Assembly (NCBI GenBank): GCA_008931825.1
Contig: QXVZ01010945.1
Coordinates: 1 to 64,000 of the forward strand
Reading direction: 5' to 3'
DNA length: 64,000 nt
Source of the DNA: Phallusia fumigata
Taxonomy: Eukaryota; Chordata; Ascidiacea; Phlebobranchia; Ascidiidae
This document shows, in pieces, positions 9,076 through 20,607 of this stretch; the first letter of the stretch is position 1; every line of letters begins with the position of its first letter. The position numbers and the translations under genes were made by a program. The notes below the pieces were generated by a model, which searched no databases, was not told the DNA's origin, and was given only the letters and a program-made list of their open reading frames with translations.

Positions 9076-9883
9076 AAAGAAATTAATTCACAACCAAGAC
9101 ATTACCTGAATATTTTCAGCTTGCAAGTCGTCTTTGGACCTTCCCGCTTCAGAACGCTGCCTACTTTCGACACGAGTTACGAAAGAAGAATGACACACCA
9201 CTACGCCAAAGCTACGTGAGTTCATTTTTTCCTTTTTTCAACCAATCAAGACGCTTGATTTTAATACGTCACAGGAGCGCGCAAAAACCAACCAATGGCA
9301 GATCGTGTGGAGACAATCAATGAGCCTTTCGTTGAAACGCCTTGAAAAAAGGTTGATTGGTTTTCCCGAAGCATAAATCGCTGCAAAANTTGATTGGCGC
9401 TTGTGACATCACAGTGCTTGCCGGAAGCTGGAGGAGGTTTCTAAATTGCTGAGACGACACTTGTTTAAAACAAAAAAATTGGCCGTCATTTGCATTTATA
9501 TTATGTAATAAAGTCTGCAATCAACGTTTTCGCCTTAACAGCGGATTGTTGACCTTGTCCACATCAATCATGAAAATATTTGATTACTTGGTCAAATTGA
9601 TAGTTTACTATGAACCACTAATCATTCAAAAAAATAGTTGTTTTGTGCGCAGATGCAAAGACAAAATTGAATGCGATTGAAGCTTAAAGTTTGTAATCAA
9701 TTAGCAAATTTAATATTAGCTACAAAGTCAATTAAAAACATACGGCAACGAAAGCTCAGCGACATGCACGAAACATATTCGTTGGTAACAAAATGTTACA
9801 ATGTTAATGCCTTGCAACAAACTATATATTCTTGTATTGACATCGGCACAAACGAATATTTCGTCGTTTAAACAGAAACTGTN

Positions 9884-10222
9884 CCCCAGTTAACTTCTGT
9901 ATCGACACCAAAGAAATTAATTCACAACCAAGACATTACCTGAATATTTTCAGCTTGCAAGTCGTCTTTGGACCTTCCCGCTTCAGAACGCTGCCTACTT
10001 TCGACACGAGTTACGAAAGAAGAATGACACACCACTACGCCAAAGCTACGTGAGTTCATTTTTTCCTTTTTTCAACCAATCAAGACGCTTGATTTTAATA
10101 CGTCACAGGAGCGCGCAAAAACCAACCAATGGCAGATCGTGTGGAGACAATCAATGAGCCTTTCGTTGAAACGCCTTGAAAAAAGGTTGATTGGTTTTCC
10201 CGAAGCATAAATCGCTGCAAAA
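9884..10222 (+). repeat. Exact 339-bp direct copy of 9050-9388
   Basis: The two segments appear identical base for base and each abuts a single N (9389 and 9883). They carry the first exon end and outer half of the first hairpin. After 10222 unique sequence begins. Perfect identity plus Ns suggests a false duplication in the assembly. Confidence 0.85.
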
Positions 10223-13119
10223 GTGGAGGTAGGAATGTTGTGACTTGTGCCTGACGTAGATGTAGATTTGTCCCCGGGCATTCTCGAAAACGTTGGAATC
10301 CAGATAATGGCGGTGAACTGGTGCAAGGGGTTTGTGACGTCATGTGCAATCCGGAACTTGGCTTATGATTTTATTCCATGAAAAATAAACCGAATAAAAA
10401 TGAAGCGCTTAGCACACGGATTAATTGCCCGGTAACAACATAGTTAAATGACGTACTTGTGGGTTTGCATATTGTGACAAGCGGTGTTCGAAACCTTGGG
10501 TTTTTGTCAGAATTTTTAATTTAAAGTTGACTAACCCAAAGATCAATGCCCGGTTGAAAGCAGAAGAAATATCCTTCAAGATGTTAACTGCAATCTCTGA
10601 CCTCGTAACCTTGCACACATCATCGACCATCAAGGTTTCCATCAGCACCTCGTCAATATTTCGAAGATTTTGATTGACGCAAACTTTTCAGAAACTTTTC
10701 CAGGTGGGGCAAATTGTAATTCAGGAAAGCACACAGATAGATAGATTTCGGCATGTTGAATACTTTTTATTTATGAGATTGTTTTAATAGAACATACATA
10801 TATTTTTCTTGGTTTCCAGGGGAGGGGGCTTCTTGCCCCCACGTGCCGGCGCCTTATTTTACTTCAAATCAACGCTTTTCTTAAACCGGCAAAAAAGAAT
10901 TGGTTTGTATTAAGTATTATGTGATAGTTAAAGCTGCCGGCAGTTTTTCCCGGTTTAATATATATTTTAACAAAACCTGACCAGCATCCGTTAAAAAAAT
11001 ATTCCGTTGGATTGTAAGGCAGTTTCATTTATCTTTCAGTTTTAAAATACCAGCTGTAGGAAACGTCCAAAATCTATTAAATCACTTGCAATGAAGACAT
11101 AAATATGAATTAATGTTCTTAATTCTTTAAAACCATTTATCAAAACACAAAAGCACGTTAATTACTGTATAACTCCATTTGTTAAATCACAAAAATGTGG
11201 GCCAAGAATTAAAAGTTACAAACAGAAAAAGGGTAAGTCGTACCTGAAATAACAGATAGGGCAAGATTATTCTAATCAACTTCATTTCTTCCTTTCCAAA
11301 GGTGTTCAGATATTATTTGAAATATTCAGCTCTAATATTCAATTTTCCTGTCTATACATAACAACACAACATGGTTCACTTCATGCAAAATTGAAAGGAA
11401 ACATTTATTTGGATTAGCTTATTTTTGTTGTCGGTATAAATTGTCAAACAAAATTGAACAACACAGATACAAAGATACTAAACATCAAGTATATTTGAAG
11501 ATTAGGCATACACAAACATAGAAAAAATTATTTACAGTTGAACAGTAATAGCTGTTAATGCAATATTGAAGCACTTTCAAGTTAACTGCAAAATGGAACT
11601 CCTAATATAGGTTAGTAGTCTCAAAAAGCTCGCTAACAAACAAGATCACAAAAAAGCAGAGGCACCATATCATGCAGGAGTGATTTGCGATCACATTTTA
11701 TGTGATTTGTGATAAGAGACAATGGACTAATTTTTTTAAGTTTTAGGAACAAAACACTGGAGCCTTTTCTGGCAAACATGGAAGAGAAAATATACACAAA
11801 TATTGTGGTGATACTACAACATGAATGGCGGCAAAACTTATAACAGCCAATTTTCTAATGCAAGATCACAAACATGGGAAGGTTTAGAGTAAATAATATT
11901 TTAAACAAAAAATGGGGAATTGTTTGTGAGATGTTTGACTTAAAATTTTGTGAAAAGGTTTTACAAATCCACCACGAAGAAGTTTCAAAGTGAACTTATT
12001 TGTCATCATCTTATACAGAAGCAAACTTCAAACTTTAGCATCATTATGACAGTTGCGATGCAATGATAATTTACATGTGTGCAGCGTAAAAAAGCAGTGG
12101 ATTTGAAGTGCTCGTAACACAAAAATAGCCTGGTGTATTTTGGTGTAGAAACCGACGTTAGTCTGCTTGTGAGTTTAGCAACAAGTGGCACAACACTAAG
12201 CAGTCCCACTTAGTTTCCCCACTTAAGTTTCAGAGGGGTAAATACTCCACTCATGCAGTGGTGTCCAAATATTTTGCTGGAATTCAGGACAGTGGAATAG
12301 TTTTGAAGCAAACATCACCAAAACACCGGATTGAAACCCGGGGAAAGTTTCACAAGGATTATGGCTAATAGGTATGATATCATTTAAAATGGGGCATATT
12401 TTACAAGAAATTAAACATAAGAAAAACTTGTTTTGTAATTTTTAGACATTGATGGCCTTTTCCACTCCCCTTTAAAGTGAAGGCAATGAAAATTTTTAAT
12501 TAACCATAGTAGCATGTCCCCTTACCTCTAGTGCAAGTGTAAGCATGTATAGTTGAAAATTTGAAAAGTAAATGCACTCAGCACTATGGTCAGGTGTAGT
12601 GAGGAAACTTGTGTTTTAAACAGAATTGCACAACTTAAAAAAACTACTTGACTACAAAAATCTAATCTAGTGAAGCAGTTCGGACTGCAATGCATTTCAA
12701 CATTGCATTACAAAATATTTCGCTTTTAAACAAAGCAGCACAGTCGCCGAGCTAACACAAAATACAAAGTTTGAAGAAAAAAGACATTCTGGGTAGAGTG
12801 GTTACAGAAATCGTGGGATGCAACGGGCTTTGGATTACAGTTTATGCAGACAAAAGTAAAATGCCAGTGTTTTCGTTTTAACTTGGACACAAAAAGCAAT
12901 TTGCTGAGAAACGATTTTGTCCCAAAAGTCCAATGCAGGTTAGGTTTTGAAATATTTAGTAGAAAATTATACAAAGTCCGGTAGTTCAAATTTGAATGTT
13001 TCTGCAAAGCCAACTAACTAAAAAAGATACTTCCGCTACTAAAATACAATATATGATCACAGTTAAAAAAAAACATAAAAATAAAAAAGTGTCAAGCATG
13101 AGATTTAGGTAGATCATGG
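10223..13119. other. Probable 3' UTR and intergenic DNA downstream of the GT31 gene
   Basis: I see no supported gene here. The stretch is AT-rich and open frames are short and shifting. A hAT-like terminal sequence (CAGTGGTGTCCAAATATTTT) is at about 12258. The part close to 13119 is presumably 3' UTR of the minus-strand glycosyltransferase gene. Confidence 0.5.
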
Positions 13120-16100
13120 TCATGACTGTTTGCCATCATCTTTGACAACTTTAAAGGATTTTGCACAATCATTGAAGTCGGATGAGTGAAGTTTTTTCCA
13201 CATATCGACCATTTCCTCACTGTTGAGTTTATGAAGAGTCATAATCTCATGATAAATGCAAATGTCCTTTGGTCGATTCACTCCCCAGCTTTTAAAACCC
13301 TTGTGATTCTGAGGCTTCATCCCCAGTTTTTTCAAGCAAACTCCGAGAAATGCGTCGTCGATTGGAATCAAAGGTGTCACTTTGGTTACCTCGAAGATTT
13401 TTTTCGAAACAAGAGAAGACATCACGAATCCGCCACCAGAAACATAAGGCGGGTAATATTTTTCATTCCAGAGGTTTGTCGAAACATAATATTTGCTTTT
13501 TGGGTCAGTTATTCGAGGTGATGGATAGAGAACGCTGCCCGCAAATAAGTCCTTGGCTTGTTCCTTGTTGAGTGAAAGCAGGTAGTCAATAATGTTGTCG
13601 ATATTGACAAAAACATCATCGTCACCCTTCAAATCAAAACAAAATGTCATGAAATAAAATCTTAATGTAAACATGATAATTAATTGGAATCTAAAGCTTG
13701 GTTGCAACATTTCAACATCAACAGACATGGACTAGTCATGGTTTGAAAACTAATTGGACTAGGTAAGAACGAATCCAATCATGAACAAATGTTTGTTGCA
13801 GGAGCAATGTTAAAGACTGCTGCTTACAGGTAAGCCGTGGCTGAAATATGTAATACATATCAAAATGATATCCTATCAGTACGCACTGCTTTTGGTGATT
13901 ATATTTCCAAACTTATCTATGATTATGTTGTTTGTAGAAGCAAACAGGTTACCAGCCTTGCAATGGGCTTTATACCGAATCACAGTTGGCCTTTCCAGTT
14001 GACAGGCTCTTGTGGAAAAATAAAAGAAAATGGACTAACACCTGTTGCAGCCCTGGGATACTGTGAATGATATATACATGTGTGTGTGAGGTTATTGTTG
14101 GTCTGCATAAGCTTCAAGACAGATCCCAGTACCAAACATGCCCATGGATATTATTTCAAACAGGTTACAAAACTGATTCAGCCACCACATGCTTTACCAG
14201 GTGCGGAGCAGATGGTAGTAGTTCACCGATAAATAATAAATAAGCAGTGGTAAAAGTTGTGACCTGGAACCCCTAACAGCTGCTAATTAAACTTCACTGC
14301 TCCATGAATATTCATATCACCAAAGCAGGTGGATTTTCCCAAGCATACAAGCCATGTAACCTTCAACAGTGCAAACACTATTTACCACATGATCATAAAG
14401 TTGTAGAAAACACATATTAGTTGTGCTTTGTCCAATTTTGAACCTCTTTTTCATTTACCCAAAAAGACTATTTTTTCGCAGCAAGGTTTGATTAAAATTG
14501 TTTGTACGGAAAGCCTGCATTCAACTAGTGTCAAATTTCATGCCCATATTGAAGTAAGGCTTAAATATAAATAAAATTTACCCAATTCAAACACTACTTA
14601 CAACAATGGGATCACTAAAACAATCTTAAAAGCTGATAAAGGTATATATACACATGAAAATAGGGCATCTGGATAACAACAATGCAGTGAAAAAGTTGTG
14701 ACTATGAAACATCTCTTTTTATCAACATGCAATGAAACCGACACTACATCATAAACCGCCTGATTCATAGGGATTGAAATGACGAACATATACAAACTAC
14801 CCTGCTTTGCAAGAACAATGGCTTCCCTGCACAGTAACAACACCAAGGGAGGTTGCAACTAACAATGAGAGGATACAAGTGTTTGTGTATGAAACATTTT
14901 CTACGTTTTATCAAACGCTGTTGTTATCACCAGAAAAAAAATAGAGAATATTTTACACACAAGTACTGGCTTGTATTTTCTCATTGAGAGTTTCAAACTT
15001 TGGTTTTTGTAGTGTTCAATTAAAACCAACTGATATTTGACTCAATGTTTCAACTTCAGTTATTTAGTTATTGGTCCAATGGATTGTAACTGACACATTA
15101 TCTCTTGTCCAACAATGTGAATGGACCAAAAACCAAATCCCAGTTTACTGATTGATGATAAATCAATCTTTTAGCATTGGTGAAATACATATCCGGGTGG
15201 CTTTCCCATTACAAAAGCAATATTTGTTCATCAAATATACAGACAGATTTGTAAACTTTCCAGCAAGTTTAATTTTTCTCAAGAATATTATTGGTTTTCA
15301 TGCAATTTTAGAATAAGCATCATTAGTCCAAACCAAATATTCTAAACAATAGATTTTTCTTCACCAATTAGGCTAGTGTATCTTTATTTAAAGGAAATTG
15401 ATAAAAAGTTGTCTATTTTGTACCGAAATTGGAAAACAGTTTATTGATTTGCTATGTTGACGAATTATTATTGACCCAAAATTCAAAGGCAATCGACAGC
15501 TATGAACTGCATGCACTTTCAACCCTGCAATCCAGTACTTAATTTTCAACACCATGAAAAAAAATGATGTGATGGTCATATCTTTAAAAATTACCAATAT
15601 ATATAACAAAACAAGCTCTTGCAGTATCAGAATAAAACTTTAGGATGTACTGGTACTATGGGTTTGGGGATAAGATTTGCGACTGTGGATGGTTTATAAT
15701 TCAGTAGATAAAAAGCCAAATGGCATGTTTTAGTTTAACTCCTGACCCCTTGTCTTAATGACAACAATAAAAAATATTAAATTCATTTAAGCACATACTC
15801 TGCATCAGTGGAAGAGCTTCATTACTGGTGGCAGATTAATCACAGGAAGCAAAAACTAATTACAGGACAGATTTTTTTCTTTTATCGAATCATCAGTATG
15901 ATAAAACAGAGTTGGAATCATGTGATTGTTGAAACAATAGAGGACTTAGCACTTGTGTGAAAAGGTCACACCTACCTGACAAACTAGCGCATTTAATAAA
16001 TTGAAACATTCAAAGCTTAGCTTACTGCTAACAAAACTTGTAAATCACAATTCAATCAACATTAATTGACAAAAAGTTTTGAATATCGATACTTTTGTTG

Positions 16101-18919
16101 TCAATAATACAAACATAAATTTTTTTAATTACATTTGCGCAACTTAATGTTGTCATTTATAAAACATTCTGATATCTATGCAATGCAAACAAATCTCACA
16201 TACAAAAAATTATATGAGGAAAAACATGAACCCATTATTGACTTTTCTATTTGATGAAGCGAATTATATGTTTATTAGCATTGAAACAAAGGTGCCCTAC
16301 CCACTGCCTGAAGTTACCCTGTGGCCTCCAAGATAATTTTCAAAATGTTTGAAATTTGCATAATTTATCACTTAATTTCCTGATAGACTTCCAGCAATTG
16401 TTGCAGAAATTATTTCTGGACAGTAAATATTTCAGAAAAATGTTCTCTTTCCCGATCTCTGTGTCAATTTTTAAAACTTTTGCCAGACTTCTAAATCACA
16501 AATGTTTCCATACATTCATGTTTTAAGTTGTTTGTTTCATCACATGTGCTCGTTTAAAAACATGAAAAGGGACAAAACACATATTTTGAATGGAACCTTG
16601 GTGGAAGGATTTTGTCGAAAAGAATCTTGGTCTAAGGGCAATTTATTCCTGTTGTCAAGTAGCTCATGAAATCATTTGCAAAATACATGAAGCCCTGAGC
16701 CCAAAAAGGTTGGACACCCCTGATCTAAAATTAGTATTTGCCCAAGCATGAACTAATGCAAAGGAAGTCCTTGGACTCAATCGAGTTTATGCTGCAGTGT
16801 GTTGCCATTACACCCTGTTGTGTAGAAAGTGTGGCTTTGTTATCACAAATTACACATTTATTACCATTTGGTCAAATGGTAATAAATTGGTCAACAAAAA
16901 TTGGTCAAATAAGTTACTCAGATCAAAAACAGTTAGACTGACAGATGCAACAAGCATTTTACACAGGTCATTAACAGTAATAATTGTAATTATTTGTGCT
17001 GTTTTCATCAAACAAGTTTCTATCAACCCCCTCAAAACATAGTATGAACGTTTAACCATAATTTCACAATCACAAACAGTGTTTCAACATTAAAATAAAT
17101 GGTTTTGAAAAATTCACACACCTAGATTAGTTAACCTATCTGTTTTGTAAACATCTGTTGCGTTAACAACAGAATTATGTTGCCATCTATCAAAACAAAC
17201 AAAACTTTATCAAAACAAATCGACCACCTGTCACCAGAGTAGGACATTTACACCAACCCGAACTAAAAAACTTTTGCATACCTTGAAAATAAACTTGGTT
17301 TGTGAGCAGTATGTAGTCATCCAGCGCATAAACATAATATCTTTGATAGTAAGATTACGAAAAGAATCGTGGAAGTCGCCTTGTATTATATCATGATATT
17401 CATTCCTCTCCCGTTCCAATAGTGCCTGTTTTTTTAAATCGTCAGATTTTGCAACGAGAAAGATTCTAAAAGGATAAAGACAATCATCATTTTCATGTGT
17501 TGTATTTATGGTCTTTATAAGGCAAAGCAACACATAAACATCAATTTAGAAAAAAACATGCCACCAGACCAGATGAGCAAAATTTTTCAGCTTATAAGCC
17601 AGATTTGTTTTGAATGTAACCAGCAGGTTGTGCCAGTGCAGACAAGGGAAATCGCACATGCTTCAAGCCCTGGGCAAATGAGCAGGAGAAAAATGAATTG
17701 GAATAACGCTATAGTCTGTAATTACATCTTATGAGCCAAAATAAAAGGCCTAAGTTTTCCACCTCTCCACTAGACTGTAGATACAACTGTAGCTTATTAT
17801 TATTATTATTATTATTTATAGCTTATTATATAAAATGCAAAATTTATTTAACATACCAAGTAAGAAAATATTTTTGTGTTGGTATGCTTGCTAATTATAA
17901 TATAAACAGGTTTGAACTACTTATGTGCACAATTCACGGTTTGTCTTATTAAAAAGATTCAAGCCAGTGCTCATGTGTTTCTGACAATGACAATAGTGTT
18001 TGCCGAAACAAAAATTTTTGCAGAAAAGTACCAGCTTTTATCTTTCTTATAAAAATTTTTTGAACACCAAATGAAAAAAACTGTACCTTCTCATAACAAT
18101 TCCATTGATAGTAGATTCGTTACCCCAGGTTAATCGAATTGACCTTCTTCTATCAAATTGTGCAGTTGTGGATTTGATAACGATAAGGAGAAATACAGGA
18201 AGATCATTTCCATCGTCATCTTTACATTTGTCTGGTTCATTGAATATGTAGGGGTAGTATTTTTTCTGTAAAACGAAACCATAAAGTTATTATCAGTAGT
18301 GGTATAACAATAAGTGCGCTAATTAAGATTGGCTGTATACATAATGAAAAAGCAAGATATTCTTTTTTACACAGCCATATTTTGCTTTTCTATCAGTGCA
18401 CCAGTGTTATAACTATTATTATAAGTTGACTCTGAGACAAGTCAAGGCCGGGACTTAAATCAATACTGGAGCCTCCCCAACATTGTAGTGCACTAATCAA
18501 GATTAGGTGTAGGCATAATTAAATGTGTTGTAAATGCTCAGTGGTACTCTCACCGGACCAAAAAGCTAAAACACCTAAAGTTGCATAATAGCAATTAAAT
18601 ATGTTTTGAAAATTACTTGTGAATAAACAAGTTGTGGCTTCCCGTCAGCTGGCTTGGGTTTTTTCTCCTCTTCCACGAGCCTTGTCGTCTTTTCCTCCAG
18701 GTTTCTATGCAGCATAGCCTTTTCATGCTCCAGCCTTCGAACTGTGTTGGACAACTCCACAAATCTCACCGCGAAATAGAACAGATTCGACACAAATAAA
18801 AACAATACAAATGACTTGAAAGCACCAACACGGTATCTCCATAACATTGAGAGCAGCACGACATTTCCACCACCGGAAACATTATGGCCAGTTTTGACAG
18901 CCATGTCTTTGACAAGCAC
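13120..18919 (-). CDS. Beta-1,3-N-acetylglucosaminyltransferase-like protein (GT31 family)
   Basis: Four exons on the minus strand join in frame: 18617-18919, 18087-18265, 17282-17465 and 13120-13626, giving about 390 residues, the normal length for the family. The N-terminus has a single hydrophobic anchor (residues about 32-52), as in type II Golgi enzymes, followed by a short coiled stem. The catalytic part shows SIRLTWGNES, the DxD-type metal and sugar-nucleotide site DDDVFVN, YPPYVSGGGFVMS and PIDDAFLGVCLKKLGMKP. The C-terminus with ICIYHEIMTLHK and MVDMWKKL resembles vertebrate B3GNT2-like enzymes more than B3GALTs. It is expected to extend glycans from UDP-GlcNAc in the Golgi, but the exact donor cannot be read from sequence. 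Introns are large for this window (3.7 kb before the last exon). Confidence 0.85.
14878..14992. mobile_element. MITE copy of the 'ACACAAGTACTGGCTTG' family
   Basis: It ends in TTACACACAAGTACTGGCTT and begins with a degenerate inverted counterpart (acaagtgtttgtgtat). It lies in the third intron of the glycosyltransferase gene. Related copies are at 33985-34080, 39455-39568 and about 17955-18020, with weaker ones near 54620 and 59045. Confidence 0.5.
16690..16730. mobile_element. Terminal fragment of a hAT-like non-autonomous element
   Basis: The motif AAAAAGGTTGGACACCCCTG matches the terminal inverted repeat style of hAT elements. I cannot identify its partner end with certainty, so only the end is reported. 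Confidence 0.35.
17792..17822. repeat. ATT microsatellite
   Basis: About eight ATT units lie in the second intron of the glycosyltransferase gene. Confidence 0.85.
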
Positions 18920-20607
18920 TGGATCGTCAACACTACATTTTCATACCATGGTTGCCACAGCTCTGTTACCCTAACAAAGTACCACACCTAAATATTGAAA
19001 CATAGAAATCTGGAACAATGACTCTAAACTTGCAAATTGTTAAAGGCAGTTTTTGCAAAAGTTCTGAACACAATCTTGTGTTAACTTGCCAAGGTGGATT
19101 GTATCAGATAAAACTCTTTGGTAAGACTTTTAAAACATCGACTTGACAACCTTTTCAGAAAACTCTCTTTAACAAATTGCAACAGTGACATAACACATTG
19201 CTTAATAATGCGCGAAAAAACTGCCGCTCCGCCCAAACTATCACAAGACAATTGGAAAAATTGATATCACGATCACTGCAGAAAAGCTGCAAGCTAAACT
19301 TACTGAATAGTTGGCGGCACACATTAACACCAGCCACCAAAAACACAACTCGCATCACGTCGAGTCCAGGAAAAACACTAATCATCTTGCAAAGCTTTTA
19401 AGTTTCGCTTTTATTGACTTCAGCAATGAGCAGGCTCTTCATCGTTTTTACTATTTGACGAATGACGTTGTCGCGTGTAGCGTGTCGCGCGCCGGCTACA
19501 AATCCGTCCATGCTGTGAAATAGTTTAGTGCCCCAATAAATGTTAGTCCGTAGTTGTGATTCTAATTATCACAACCAACCCAAGCTAGACATGTGTTTCT
19601 ATGCAACATACCAGTGGAACTTTCTAAAAACCAGCCAACACATTTTTATTTAAATGCCTTAATCTCTTCTGTTTTTTCATGTGTAGTTTTTGCCCCATTC
19701 ACCAATAAACTGGCTAAACATGCTGATAAAACATTGTTTCCCAAACTCCACATTATTCCAACGTTTAAGCTGCTTTTTGTGCTCTTTATCTGCGCCTAAA
19801 AATTATCGGACATTTTTTTGGTGGTTTTGTTTTCAGTCGAACCCCCTACCTTTCCCTAACACGGGTGTTTAGTTTGAACCCCTCACAGCTTCAAATAGAG
19901 CCCTGTGATGGTTTGCGCATATCACCAAAAACACTTGCTTTATTACCAGAATGAAACATAGCACAAGAACTATAAGTTTATTTTTAGGGTTTGGTTTATG
20001 ACAAGATACGTTGAGGTGTTGTTTAAAAACGTTGTCACAGTTGTGGGTTAGTCGTAGGAAAGCTGACAGTGCTTGGCTTAAGAATTCCCCAATTTTGTTT
20101 GCACAGTTTTCCTGCAACAATAAATAAACAAGCTGTGTTTGTTTGTGGCACAAAACTCAAAACCGAAAGCATTTTTTGTTTGCGCTGTGCAAATAAAGGT
20201 CACTATCGAAAAAAAAGGTTTGTTGGGCAATCAAGTGTGTTTTTAACTCGATACGGCATGGGGGAAGTCGTGGCCACACAACTTGTACCAACAAAACTTT
20301 GCATACTGCTAAACAATTGAGGAAACAATACAAATGATTAAATTTCATTTGATGGAAAAAGATGACAAAAAACTTGGTGTTTGGCAAAATATTTCACTTA
20401 CAGAGACACAATGTGCCAAAAAAGTTCCACCAGATGTCAAAACACCATTGAGAAAGGAATTGAGAAGGAAGCAATTCAAACAATGAAATTACTTTTTGTA
20501 AGTTTTGGATAAAAAGAGGGGAATAAAAGAATTGGTGTTCAGCAAATCATTTTATTTGCAGAGGTCTAAGTGTCAAAGCACCTGCTTTACCAGCGTTTGA
20601 AAAAACA
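18920..20607. other. Intergenic region between divergent genes
   Basis: It holds the 5' flanks of the glycosyltransferase gene (minus) and of the first pentraxin gene (plus). Frames are short and without recognisable domains. An acceptor-like TTTTATTTGCAG at about 20551-20562 suggests that the pentraxin gene has a spliced 5' UTR, as its neighbour does. Confidence 0.5.

Larger units (their letters stand above)
6405..9200 (-). ncRNA. Putative seven-exon non-coding host transcript with a hairpin in each intron, right copy
   Basis: On the minus strand the exons are: first exon ending at 9106; 8831-8942; 8566-8638; 8184-8270; 7796-7902; 6900-6997; and a last exon from 6689 to about 6405. Donors include gtaagtcc, gtaagtaag and gtgagt; acceptors include tttctttgcag, tgttgcag and tttgcttcag. 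Most boundaries are strong; the donor of the third exon (gttact) is weak. Introns hold hairpins at 9020-9075, 8711-8759, 8358-8460, 7989-8125, 7095-7140 (plus 7583-7631) and 6776-6815; another hairpin lies just past the last exon at 6362-6402. One structure per intron in a host without a conserved ORF is the layout of snoRNA or intronic miRNA host genes. The poly(A) signal of the left copy is changed here to AATACA. Function is inferred from structure only. Confidence 0.6.
4430..9882 (-). repeat. Right arm of the large inverted repeat
   Basis: This is the inverted partner of 1-3940 and the more complete arm. It holds the full seven-exon spliced transcript unit on the minus strand and the mirrored tRNA-like modules. 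Divergence from the left arm is scattered, with small indels and substitutions, so the copies are not simply the same DNA read twice. An N at 9389 and another at 9883 break the outer part, where homology to the left arm shifts. Confidence 0.85.

Noticed and set aside
10072-10349. Overlapping minus-strand frames of about 84 codons crossing the end of the exact duplication
   Set aside because: They run through the duplicated segment into unique DNA, so part of the frame would be an assembly product; no family is recognised.
12726-13013. A 95-codon minus-strand frame downstream of the glycosyltransferase stop
   Set aside because: It lies in the presumed 3' UTR, has no domain and no splice support.
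13186-13571. Plus-strand frames of 73-111 codons over the last glycosyltransferase exon
   Set aside because: They are shadows of the minus-strand coding exon, whose translation matches the GT31 family throughout.
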